Source of the DNA: Dioscorea cayenensis subsp. rotundata
Lineage: Eukaryota > Streptophyta > Magnoliopsida > Dioscoreales > Dioscoreaceae
Direction of reading: 5' to 3'
Assembly: GCF_009730915.1 (NCBI RefSeq)
Contig: NC_052489.1
Location: 28,885,916-28,949,915, forward strand
Length of the DNA stretch: 64,000 nt
Part shown: piece after piece, positions 34,678 to 45,591 of the stretch
How the letters are laid out: each line of letters opens with the position of its first letter
Position numbering within the stretch: the first letter of the stretch is position 1
Program-made: the position numbers and the translations under genes
The notes under the pieces: generated by a model
What the model saw: the letters and a program-made list of their open reading frames with translations, nothing else
What the model was told of the DNA's origin: nothing
Databases searched by the model: none

Positions 34678-37600
34678 CTAAGTCTTGTTGTGCGGTCTAC
34701 CCATATCAACGTTAATGAGACCAATTTTGGTACGAAGCTCCTGGAACTTGACCCGGCTGAGCGGCTTCGTCAAAATATCCCCCAGTTGTTCTTCAGTCCT
34801 GATGAACTCCATTGTGATCTGACTTTTTTCTGCACACTCCCGGATGTGATGATACTTAGTATCTATGTGTTTGCTCCGGTCATGGTGTCCGGGATTTTTG
34901 ATTAGCGAAATTGTAGACTTGTTGTCTACCCTCAGCAAAGGTGTGCTAGGAACTGAGTTCTGCATCTCAGCCAGTGCACGAGCCAACCAAATAGCTTGAC
35001 AAGTAGTAGAGGCAGCAGCAATATATTCAACTTCACAGCTCGACAATGCCACGACCTTCTGCTTGGTCGATGTCGCCGGCAAGGTCACTATCACTGAATC
35101 CTGTCAGCTTGGCCTGTGTTTCCTTCTTCTTCGTGAACCAGAGCCCCCAGTTGTTTGTTCCAACAATGTATCTCAAGATATGCTTTACTGCTGCGAGGTG
35201 ATCTTCATGGGGCTCCTCCATGAATCTGCTAACATAGCCTACAGAAAAGGCTAGATCAGGGCGTGTGTTAACCAAGTACCTGAGACTCCCGACGATACTT
35301 CTGAACATGGTCGCATCGACGAGTGGTTCAGAGCTTTGTTTGCTGAGCTTTAGGCTCGGCTCCATAGGAATTTGACAAGGATTGCTCCCCGCCATGCCGC
35401 TCTTCTCCAGAATCTTGGCGGCGTAGGCTCCCTGACTTAGCGAGATGCCGCTTGTGCTTTGCTTCACTTCGATACCAAGGTAGTAGTGAAGTAGACCCAG
35501 GTCACTCATCTTGAACGTGCCCGCCATCTCCTTCTTGAACTGCTTGATGTCATCACTGCTGGCGCCGGTGATCACCAGATCGTCAACATACACACCGAGC
35601 ACTAGCTGCGCGTCACTGTTCCGCCTGGTGTAGATTGCATACTCCATGGGGCTCCTCCTGAAATCGAGCGACAATTGTGTCATCTAGCTTCGCGTTCCAG
35701 GCCCTCGGCGCTTGGTGCAAGCCGTAGAGCGCCTTATGAAGTTTGAGTACCATGTGCTCGTTGCCAACGCTGATGAAACCCGGCGGTTGCTCCACGAACA
35801 CCTCCTCCTGGAGGTCACCGTTCAAGAAGGCGGAGTTGACATCCATGTGGTGCACTTCCCAACCTTCGTGCGCTGCGAGAGCAATAAGGAGTCGCACTGT
35901 ATCCATGTGCGCCACCGGAGCGAACACTTCATCATAGTCGACTCCTTGACGTTGCGCATAGCCCTTTACGATAAGTCGTGCCTTGTGCTTTGCCACGGCG
36001 ACGTGCTCATCCTGCTTGACCTTGAATACCCACTTCAGTCCGATTGCTCGGAGGCTTTGTGGAAGATCAACAAGCGTCCAAGTACGGTTCTCTTTGATCG
36101 ACCGCATCTCTTCTATCATAGCCTTCCTCCAGCTCGGGTGTAGTTCTGCTTCAACAAACGACACAGGTTCATCAGAGCTTACCACATGAAGCTCCTCCAT
36201 GGCCAGAACACGTGGTACGAAACCTCGCGGTGTTGCTGGCCCGATCACGTCTTCAAGCTTGCGGAAGCGAAGAGGAGTATCATTGTGGTTAGTGTCCAAA
36301 TTGTCGTCGCAGACACTTGGTGGCGAGGCGAACTCCACGGTCGTTGTGCTAGCAGGGGCTAGCATCGTGCTCTGTTCTGGAGTAAAGTCCGGGAAATGAG
36401 GTGATGGTGACGCTATTGGTGTAAAGGTCCCAGGTGTCTTAATACTATTCTCAGTCACCGGAGATGCCTGGATACTGGTTGTGTACTCCATCTCCACCGT
36501 GAACGTGCCGTGACCACCAGACTTGCTGACCTCATTGTCTATATCCCAGTTCCACTGAGCCATTTCGTCGAACACCACATCTCGTGTCACATGAATATGC
36601 TTAGTTGTCGGCTCATAGGCACGATAAGCCTTTGATCCAGGCTCGTAACCAATGAAGATCATGGGCTTGCTCCTATCGTCAAGTTTCTTCATGTTTAGGT
36701 TGGTAAGCTTGACGTAGACAATGCAGCCGAAGGTGCGCAGGTGATGAACAGCTGGTTTCTTCCCGTACCAAGCTTCGAACGGTGTCTTACCCTCTACACT
36801 CTTCGTCGGGGATCAGTTCAGTACGTAAACTGCCGTGGTCACAGCCTCACCCCAAAATATGCTCGGCAGCCCTTTTGCCTTGAGCATGCAGCGCGCGGTG
36901 GCCACCACTGTCTGGTTGCGGCGCTCCACCACGCCATTTTGCTGCGGCGAGTATGGCACAGTAAATTGGCGCCGCACACCTTGCTCCGCGCAGTGGGTGG
37001 CGAAGTCGACAGATGTGAATTCGCCTCCTCGATCAGTCCGAAAGGCACGTAGTTTACGCCCGGACTCCGCCTCCGTAGCTGCCTGGTACTACTTGATAGC
37101 GTCCGCCGCTCGATCCTTGGATGGCAGCAGGTGCAGCCACATGAATCGGCTGCAATCATCGACTAGAAGGTGGAAGTAGCGGTTGCTGCTTGGTGTCGCC
37201 GGCGAGATTGGACCACAGAGATCCCCATGTACCAATTCCAGAACGCCCTTCGCGCGGTAGTCGACGTGCGACGGAAATGGCGTTCGGCGTTGCTTCCCAG
37301 ACAAGCACCCGACACAGAGCTGATCAATGTGCTCGATCTTTGGCATCCCACGCACCATCCCTTCCCGCGCAAGCTTGTGTAACGCCGGGAAGTTCAGGTG
37401 GCCAAAACGTGCGTGCCACATCCAAGCACTCTTCGTTCCTCGTGCCGAGAGGCATACCGGCTGTACAATGTCAAGGTAGAGCTTATAGAGTCTATCAGGC
37501 GAGCGAATGACCTTGGTGAGGAGGCGACGGTTGGGGTCTCGAATCTTCATAACACCGCCGTCCAACTGGCCCAAGCTGATGATGTTTGTGGTCAACTTGG

Positions 37601-38914
37601 GGATGAAGTAGACGCCAGCGAACGAACAGTGTTCACCGTTCTTGCAGCTGAACAGTATTGTCCCGACACCTTCGATTTGCACAACCGAGCCATCCCCGAA
37701 CTTGACCGTGCCGTAGATTTTGGTGTCGAGATCGGAGAAGGCTGATCGGGCCCCCGTCATGTGGTTGGTGGCACCAGTGTTAAGGATCCATCCGCGATGA
37801 TCCTTCTCACTTTCATCGCCAATTTGCGTGAAGACCTTCTCCTCGACCAAGTGAACAACTCCCAATGACGGTGAGTCTACTTGCGGTGATAGTAGCGGTG
37901 TGTAGATTTGGACCGAGTTCGCCTCTGCAAGAAGTAAAGAAAGCTCGTTGCCTTGGGTTGCATGAATCTGGCCTTCCTTCTTCAGCTTAGACTTGCATTC
38001 TCTGGCCTAATGACCGGCTTTACCGCAGTTGTGACACACATTGTTCGGCCCATCATGGCCTGTAGATGCGCCCCGGCCATCGCGCGCACTCCTGTCGCCG
38101 TTACCGCGCCCTCTCCCTCTGCCGCGACGCTTGCCATTGCCGCTGCTGCAAGATCCGCCCTGCAATCCTTCCTGATCGCGAATTTTCAGACGCGCGAACC
38201 ACTCTTCTTCAGTGAGATGAAGGCGGCCACTATTATCTTTGATCGAGGTCAGTGCCGGCTTTTTCCGCTGCTCGACGGCGCGCAGACGTCCTGTCGCCTC
38301 CTCGATCGAGACCGTGTTCAGATCAAGAAGAGTTTCGATGGAGATGGCCACCTGTTCCAGGTACTCGGGCACAGTATGTAGCATTTTCTTCACCACTTCT
38401 TTATCGGTGATGTCGTCCCCAAGTACGGGCAACTGGTTGGCAAGGGTGGTGATGCGCAGGGAGAAATCCTCGACACTCTCCCCAGGCTTAAACGTGATCT
38501 CGGCGAAATCCTGATGTAATTTCTCCGCGTTCGCCTCCTTGACGCACTCAACGCCAACTCGCACAGACTTGATCGCGTCCCACACTTCCTTGGCTGAGCT
38601 CTTAACAACCAGCCCTGCTTGCATTTCCTGTGGCACGGCCCGAAGAAGCGCTGCGAGTGCATTCCGGTCATCGCGAGCAGCGGTGCGGGGTCAATCGCCT
38701 CCCAAAGGCACTGGGCTTGCAGATTCACACGCATGACCAATCACCATTCGGCGTAATTCGTCCGTGTGAGGGTGGGGTAAAGGATCGAGGCTGAGCTTTT
38801 ATCGATGATGCGCTCGACGATGACTTCGAAGCCACCATAGTCGAGGCACCGTGGTCGGTGCAGAGGAGGAGACAGCGATCGTCGACCATAGTCCCTACCA
38901 GCAGGAGCAGACAT
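34678..38914 (-). pseudogene. Copia-2 gag-pol, disabled
   Basis: Gag starts at ATG 38914 (MSAPAGRDYG). A one-base loss near 38690 shifts the frame; gag then runs from 38636 to the zinc knuckle CHNCGKAGH, where TAG replaces the expected Trp codon (38007). Protease motif is WILNTGATNHMTG: the catalytic Asp of D-T/S-G is Asn. Integrase keeps HGDLCGP, RTDRGGEF and NGVVERRNQ (D-D-E) but has a TAG near 37090 and a TGA near 36815. RT (GLKWVFKVKQDEH, LDVN-type region, YVDDLVITGA at about 35590) has a frame change near 35670. RNase H is shortened near 35050, going from DLAGDI directly to KQKVVALSSCEVEYIAAA, so the usual RKSTxG..W segment is missing. Not autonomous as written. Confidence -1.
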
Positions 38915-38936
38915 TGTACCTGGGATCGGTAACACA

Positions 38937-38948
38937 GCTCTGATACCA
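38937..38948 (-). other. Primer-binding site of copia-2
   Basis: TGGTATCAGAGC on the minus strand, two bases inside the 38951 LTR; initiator tRNA-Met type. Confidence -1.
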
Positions 38949-38950
38949 AA

Positions 38951-39218
38951 TGTAGAAACGAAAATCGATCAAATGATTTAACTCATGCAAGATTGAGAAC
39001 CAAACAATACTCTCAAACAGGGAACGTAGAAGTTTTTAGTGCTGTCAAAGATGAACTTTCCTGATTCTATTGCTTGACTTAAATAAGAGAAGATAAAAGA
39101 CAGTTACAACATGGTCTTCAAACCGCACGTCATGCATGTCGCCCACGTCCAGTCATGCATTTGACTCAATCAAAGGAAAAATAAAATATAGACTAAACAC
39201 ACAAGAGTTATTCTAACA
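38951..39218 (-). repeat. Copia-2 LTR (5' LTR of the minus-strand element)
   Basis: 268 bp, next to the primer-binding site, followed by target duplication ATGGA. Confidence -1.
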
Positions 39219-39223
39219 ATGGA

Positions 39224-39629
39224 GACATGCATGTGTTGTTGCTGCCGATCTCTGTGAACATTAAGTTACTGCTTAAAAAAAACAAAATTATTTGGTGCTT
39301 GAAGTCAAATACTATATATACACCTATAAGAAGCTGTTGTTACATTTATTTTTATTTTCCGGACTATCTAGTCTATCTTCTAAAAATTTTAATTTAAATG
39401 GATTAATAATATTGTTTTTTTAACATACGGATTAATCGTAATCTTAAATACTGTTTCTTCTCGCCTAACTATTGCTTCATCTGGTGATGCACAGTCTTTC
39501 TATTCTTCTGCATTATCTACGATGCATGATCCACTAGTTTTTTTTTTTTTTGTTTTTGGATAAATACTACTTTTTTTTTAAAAAAACAAATGTTTTGCTT
39601 CTATATCAGCCTTTACTTCATCTCTTCAG
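39224..39629. other. Intergenic between copia-2 and a LINE fragment
   Basis: AT-rich, with poly-T and poly-A runs near 39540-39590. No gene seen. Confidence -1.
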
Positions 39630-40560
39630 GATGAATTGTGCCGTCTCTTATAGGGACGACCCAGAGGTTGAGCGCTTTTTGGAGGGGTATCTTCAGTGGG
39701 CGGGTGATCAAGAGGGAGATATGAAATGGTGGATCCTAACTCCCAGTGAGCTTTTTACTGTCAAATCCTTTACACTTTCCTGATTGATGATGGGGTTAGA
39801 TGCTCGGTCTCTAAGGCAATTTGGAATTCTTTGTGCCCGCGGAAGGTGAACATTTTCAACTGGCTCATTTGGAGAAATAAGATACTTACTCTGGAAAATT
39901 TAACCTTCAGAAGATGTAACAAGCTCCCTACTACTACGTGTGTTATGTGCCATGCTGACTGTGAATTAGTAAACCATCTCTTTCGTCACTGTCAATTTGT
40001 GCAACCTATTTGGAATTTTTTTTCTTATGTCTTTTTGGATTGCCTGATCCCACGACTACAATGGAGAAGGTGTGGAGCATATGGTGGTTCAAACTTCGAC
40101 CTTGTTAGTGAGTTCTTAGAGGTGTTATTGTTAAAACTGTTGTGTGGCATGTTTGGCTTGTTAGGAATGACTGCATTTTTAATGCTGCTTCTTTGCCTTC
40201 ACATTCAGTTATTTCGAAGGTTGCACATGTATTAATTTTGTGGTTTTCTGCAGCACCTGCTTCCCAGCCGGCGAGGTTTGACGAGCATGCTTCTACTATT
40301 CGGCGTAGCCTACCGTTTTCGGATCAGTGTGATGATTCCACTTGTGGAGTTGCTCCCGATGAGGGGACTTCTGATTAGGGTATGGGGTAGTGGTTTCTTG
40401 TGCTAGTATTTCTGGCCAGCTGTTTCGGTCTTTTGGGTTTTGGTTGTATCTATTGTGCCCACATCTATTTTGTTTGTGGACCGCTAGTTCCGGCGGGTGT
40501 TGTTTCTCTATTTTTTTTAAATGCATGTGGTTTATCCACCTTTAAAAATAAATAAATAAT
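39630..40560 (+). pseudogene. L1-type LINE ORF2 C-terminal fragment with 3' end
   Basis: Frame 1 ends WWILTPSELFTVKSFTLS at 39783. Frame 2 (39831 on) has CPRKVNIFNWLIWRNKILTL and C-x2-C ... NHLFRHCQFVQPIWNFF, the zinc-binding domain that follows plant LINE RTs. Frame 3 (40142-40378) continues WHVWLVRNDCIFNA and ends with a stop at 40376-40378. The 3' end has GTGGTTTATCCACC and an A-rich tail. 5'-truncated, at least two frame changes. Confidence -1.
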
Positions 40561-40703
40561 TGTGCGGTCTCCTCTCATTTTTGGTAATTTTTTTTCATTG
40601 TTTTATATATACTCCTTGTCTAACTCTTTTTATTTTTGTTTAATATTGGAACTGATTGTTTGTAATTGAACTCAGTTTTAATAAAATTATTATTTTTTAA
40701 CAT

Positions 40704-40749
<46 letters not shown>

Positions 40750-41844
40750 GGGAAGATGTAAATAAACAGCTTGTCATTCCTACATCACTATATAATCTAT
40801 CAGCACTGAACAATTAATGAACAGTTTAATTCATGGAATAAAGTGATCTAATAAGATTGATTATGAAAGCAAATCATAGATAAACAGAAGAATATGAATG
40901 ACAATGAACTTACAAATGCTTCCCACTAATTAACTTCAGCTGCATCTATTCTTTAATTTCTTCATGCTTATCTTTCTGTCATAACTGGTGCATAATATAC
41001 AAGATACTATATGCACTACCATGAAGAAATTCATTATTTGCAAACAAGGTGCTACCATTAGTATTACTGCAATATTGAATACGGGGATACAATAAACAAA
41101 AATTCTGATAAAACATATTTTTGCACATTATTTTGCAAATTTATTTTTACTTCCAAATGCTTAACATTAATGTTTCAGAGGCCATAAACCCAAAACCCTG
41201 CGTCTAAGACGGCAGGGCCCAAATGAATAACAAACATGAGTGAACAAAATAAAATAAGTGAAAACATCTTTTTAGCTTATCTTTTCGTGTTTTTTTTTCA
41301 TTTTTTTTTCAAAATAAAAATGAATAAATTACTAAAATATATTAAATGGAAGAGAGTACAGAAAGATAGTGAGAATAGAGAGTTGGTATATATATATATA
41401 TTATATGTGGGCTTTGCTCTTATTTGCATTGCTGAAGTTTATGCATATTTTTACCCTTTTTGCCGGGTGAGACAACCCACTAACAAGTGGTAGTTAATCA
41501 ACAACCCTAGAATGGAACGTGTTATGTGTAGATTAGTTTCATTCATGTTTTTCTACAGTCAAATTTTTTCTTTTAATTAAACTTGAAAATATGAAATGGA
41601 AAATCATTAATGAGGTTACTATAGCTATTGAATTCATCTATTATATGAGCGAGTGTCAAATTGATTAAATTGATTAGGATTGGATTTGGCTGGTTTAGAT
41701 TTGATGTTTAAATTAAGATTTTATCTTATATTTCCATTTTATTTCACCTCAATTTAGAATCGTACGTATTGAAATTTTGTTAATAAAATTTTATTATAGA
41801 GTTATTTTTTTATTAATTATATATTTAAAAATATATATATATAT
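40561..41844. other. Intergenic, AT-rich, up to the assembly gap
   Basis: Holds a (TA)n tract at 40709-40746 and ends in another TA tract directly at the gap. No gene supported. Confidence -1.
40709..40746. repeat. (TA)n microsatellite
   Basis: About 19 TA units; the following CCCGGGAAGATGTAAATAAA resembles 14720 onward. Confidence -1.
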
Positions 41845-42844
41845 NNNNNNNNNNNNNNNNNNNNNNNNNNNNNNNNNNNNNNNNNNNNNNNNNNNNNNNN
41901 NNNNNNNNNNNNNNNNNNNNNNNNNNNNNNNNNNNNNNNNNNNNNNNNNNNNNNNNNNNNNNNNNNNNNNNNNNNNNNNNNNNNNNNNNNNNNNNNNNNN
42001 NNNNNNNNNNNNNNNNNNNNNNNNNNNNNNNNNNNNNNNNNNNNNNNNNNNNNNNNNNNNNNNNNNNNNNNNNNNNNNNNNNNNNNNNNNNNNNNNNNNN
42101 NNNNNNNNNNNNNNNNNNNNNNNNNNNNNNNNNNNNNNNNNNNNNNNNNNNNNNNNNNNNNNNNNNNNNNNNNNNNNNNNNNNNNNNNNNNNNNNNNNNN
42201 NNNNNNNNNNNNNNNNNNNNNNNNNNNNNNNNNNNNNNNNNNNNNNNNNNNNNNNNNNNNNNNNNNNNNNNNNNNNNNNNNNNNNNNNNNNNNNNNNNNN
42301 NNNNNNNNNNNNNNNNNNNNNNNNNNNNNNNNNNNNNNNNNNNNNNNNNNNNNNNNNNNNNNNNNNNNNNNNNNNNNNNNNNNNNNNNNNNNNNNNNNNN
42401 NNNNNNNNNNNNNNNNNNNNNNNNNNNNNNNNNNNNNNNNNNNNNNNNNNNNNNNNNNNNNNNNNNNNNNNNNNNNNNNNNNNNNNNNNNNNNNNNNNNN
42501 NNNNNNNNNNNNNNNNNNNNNNNNNNNNNNNNNNNNNNNNNNNNNNNNNNNNNNNNNNNNNNNNNNNNNNNNNNNNNNNNNNNNNNNNNNNNNNNNNNNN
42601 NNNNNNNNNNNNNNNNNNNNNNNNNNNNNNNNNNNNNNNNNNNNNNNNNNNNNNNNNNNNNNNNNNNNNNNNNNNNNNNNNNNNNNNNNNNNNNNNNNNN
42701 NNNNNNNNNNNNNNNNNNNNNNNNNNNNNNNNNNNNNNNNNNNNNNNNNNNNNNNNNNNNNNNNNNNNNNNNNNNNNNNNNNNNNNNNNNNNNNNNNNNN
42801 NNNNNNNNNNNNNNNNNNNNNNNNNNNNNNNNNNNNNNNNNNNN
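41845..42844. other. Assembly gap of exactly 1000 N
   Basis: A round-number N run, so the true size is unknown. It follows an ATATAT tract, a common cause of assembly breaks. Confidence -1.
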
Positions 42845-43447
42845 AATTTAAATTAAAGTTTAAATACTGAAATAAAAAATGAACTATAATTTGGATTCAT
42901 ATTATTTACCTTAGAAAAACAATAAAAAAACCCATGTAATAATGAATATGGTTTTGTACAAAATAAGAGCACATGCATGCACACATGAATAACAATTTGC
43001 ACGAGAATGCTACTGTTACTATCACTGTTAAGAGGTTTGTAGTTTTCTAAAATCTCATAAACAAGAATTTAGTGGGAGTGTCCTTTTTTGTCCAACTCAT
43101 GAATGAAGCTGACAAAGTGTGTGCATACATTTAATCAGTTTATGTTCATGGTCCGTGTCTGCATTGAAAGCTATGTCTCATTCCGGTCCCCACACACCAA
43201 CAAACTCTCTCAACCTATATATATCTATTCATATATATATATATATATATACATCAATCTCCAAAAAAGTAATAATAATAAAATCTTTAAATTACATTAA
43301 AAAAAAACACATTCAAACCATAAATCAAATTTCAGTAACATCAAACACTACTTCAACATTTATACTAAAACATCACATTGCATGACTCTTTCACTCCCCT
43401 CCTTCTCATCATCAATCTTTTTTTTTTATATATATAAATAATATATA

Positions 43448-43478
<31 letters not shown>

Positions 43479-44548
43479 TGATTAAGGTTGAAGAGCATTA
43501 ATGGATGGTATGCTATGTTTGTGGAAGCATGGAAGCAGTGAAGAAGGAGACAGTGAAGCAAGTAACTAGTAACTGAGATGGCAGAGATAGAGTGATGTTC
43601 AGGAGGCTCGATGCATGCATGCATGCATTGTGTTTCTGTTTCCTTAGAGTTCTCGTGACAAAAAAATCAAACCCCTTGACTTTAATTAATTAATTATTTA
43701 TTTATTTCTTAAATTTAATAAAGAATAATATAAGAAAGTAATTTTCTTTTTAATTTTAATTTTAATTATAATTAAAGGGAGGTAAATGATGGTTGGGGGT
43801 TGGGGGTGGGAGAGGAGAGGGAGTGGGAAAGGAGAAAAAAAGAAGTTGATTTATGGAAACACTGTGGAAGTTATCCTTGTGTGGTCTGCCACATTGACTA
43901 TGTGCCGGCCTTCTCTGCCATTCATGCATGCCTTTTTCCTCTTCTTTATTTTTCATCACCAATGTTAATAATGATTCTGAAAAAGAACACAAGATGTACC
44001 GTTTGTTAATAATTGCTTCTTTTTTTATTCTCTCTGCAAAGGAAAAAACAAATTCTTGTGTTTAGATTTGAATTATACTTATATAACAGTCATCCTCTAT
44101 CTCAAATAAATGTTACATTTCATTTTTTGTATAGAATTCTTGAAAATAATATATTATTTTAGTTGTTTTTATAGGTATAATTTAAAAGGTTTAAATTTAA
44201 GAATTATGACAAATCATATTATGTTATTCCTCAATTATAAAATATGACGACCTGAAATGATTTCCATGTCCACGTTGAAGACTTGGGTTATCTTTCTGAG
44301 GGTGAGATCTATTTCCCTGGATTATCATATTTTATATAAAAAAAAAAATCCCTCTAATAACATTTGAGTAGGTAATTTCAGATTGTTGATCATTTCATTT
44401 TCTTTGATAATATTTTATTCAATAAGTCAATAACACAGAATCAAGATCCACAAATATATAACAAAAAAAAAACCATTTTTTTTAAATTTATATACACTTT
44501 ATTTTTATTTAAAGACTGAAAAGAAAATCAACAACAAAGCCACCCAAG

Positions 44549-44586
<38 letters not shown>

Positions 44587-44644
44587 AGAAAGGAAGAAGC
44601 AAGTACGGCAGAATCCATCACAAGGAACCAATGGTTTAAAGACG

Positions 44645-44685
<41 letters not shown>

Positions 44686-45591
44686 TAAGGGAGACAGGGA
44701 ACAAGAAAGAGGCACAATAAAAGATGAAACATTACAAACCAAAAAAATAGTAATAAAAACTGAGATGAAATCCCCAGCGCATCTATATACACAGGGTACT
44801 ATTTGAATTTGGGTCCCTAAACAGTAGCTATATGTAATAATTCACATCACAAGGTAATGAATTTTTTTTTAAGAAAAAAAGAAAAAGGGCAAGATACAAC
44901 AGTAAAAAAAGTGGCAAAAAGGGTAACATAGAACAAGGGAAGGGTACGGTAAAGAACCCCACCAATCCTGACCCTGACAAAGACTTTTGACCTCATTCTC
45001 ATATACAGAGAACAATAAAAAATAAAAATAAAGAGGCACGTTTCTCAACGTGAACACTAGCCCTAACCCTAACCCTGACCTTTTGAACCTTCACACCAAA
45101 CCCGACCGTGTCTAAGACTTTAAACTTGGTCAAACAAACAGTTAACCAAAATTGGACCTAAGATTTGCACAAGAAGCAACAGATTGGATCAGCAATTTCA
45201 ATTAGCTTTTCTCTTCTTTTCATGCAATCCCTTCTTCATCCTCTCAAGAATGAAGTAATTGAAAATCCAATTCATCCATAATCACCACCACCACCGCCTA
45301 TCTGTACATTCTCAACCTCTTATTAAATAAAAAACTCTCTTTCTTCCCACTATCTTTGATTCTTTCACTCACCAAAAAAATTTAGATCTCTCCTGAGAAA
45401 CATGTACAGGAATGATTCATTTCGTACCATGGCTGAGCATCAAAATTCAGCCCCACCTCCACCAGCAAATGTGCAACCATGTTGAAGTGGTTGCCAATTC
45501 TTTTAATCCCAAAATTTGGAATCATTGATGAATGCCTTATATATATATATATATATATAATATTTATGTATATCTCTTCTGTGACTGTGAC
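42845..45591. other. Intergenic, AT-rich, many microsatellites
   Basis: TA tracts at 43229-43252, 43425-43480, 44550-44584 and 45541-45560; (ATT)n at 44648-44685; a G-rich patch at 43795-43828. 45060-45590 directly follows the PIP5K stop on the minus strand and probably includes its 3'UTR. No other gene seen. Confidence -1.
44550..44685. repeat. (TA)n and (ATT)n microsatellite pair
   Basis: (TA)n at 44550-44584 and (ATT)n at 44648-44685, separated by unique DNA. Confidence -1.

Larger units (their letters stand above)
34401..39218 (-). mobile_element. Ty1/copia LTR retrotransposon 2, structurally complete, recent
   Basis: LTRs 34401-34668 and 38951-39218, both 268 bp, TGTAGAAACG...TTCTAACA, differing at about four positions (roughly 1.5%). 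Perfect target duplication ATGGA (34396-34400 and 39219-39223). On the minus strand the primer-binding site TGGTATCAGAGC is at 38948-38937 and a purine tract (AGGAGGAGATT) precedes the 34668 LTR. Coding DNA is much more GC-rich than the surroundings. Gene order gag-protease-integrase-RT-RNase H shows a copia element. Confidence -1.

Noticed and set aside
36741..38740. Plus-strand open frames across copia-2
   Set aside because: Antisense to recognisable gag, protease and integrase motifs in a GC-rich element.
41777..42856. A 359-residue open frame spanning the gap
   Set aside because: It is almost entirely N bases translated as unknown; not a gene.
43490..43640. Possible microRNA precursor upstream of TGCATGCATGCATGCAT
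   Set aside because: No long imperfect hairpin found by eye and no match to miRNA sequences I know.
45058..45081. CCCTAACCCTAACCCTGACC, telomere-like
   Set aside because: Only about three units, next to ordinary gene sequence. Similar two-unit words at 21364 and 24381 belong to LTR elements. Too short for an interstitial telomere tract.
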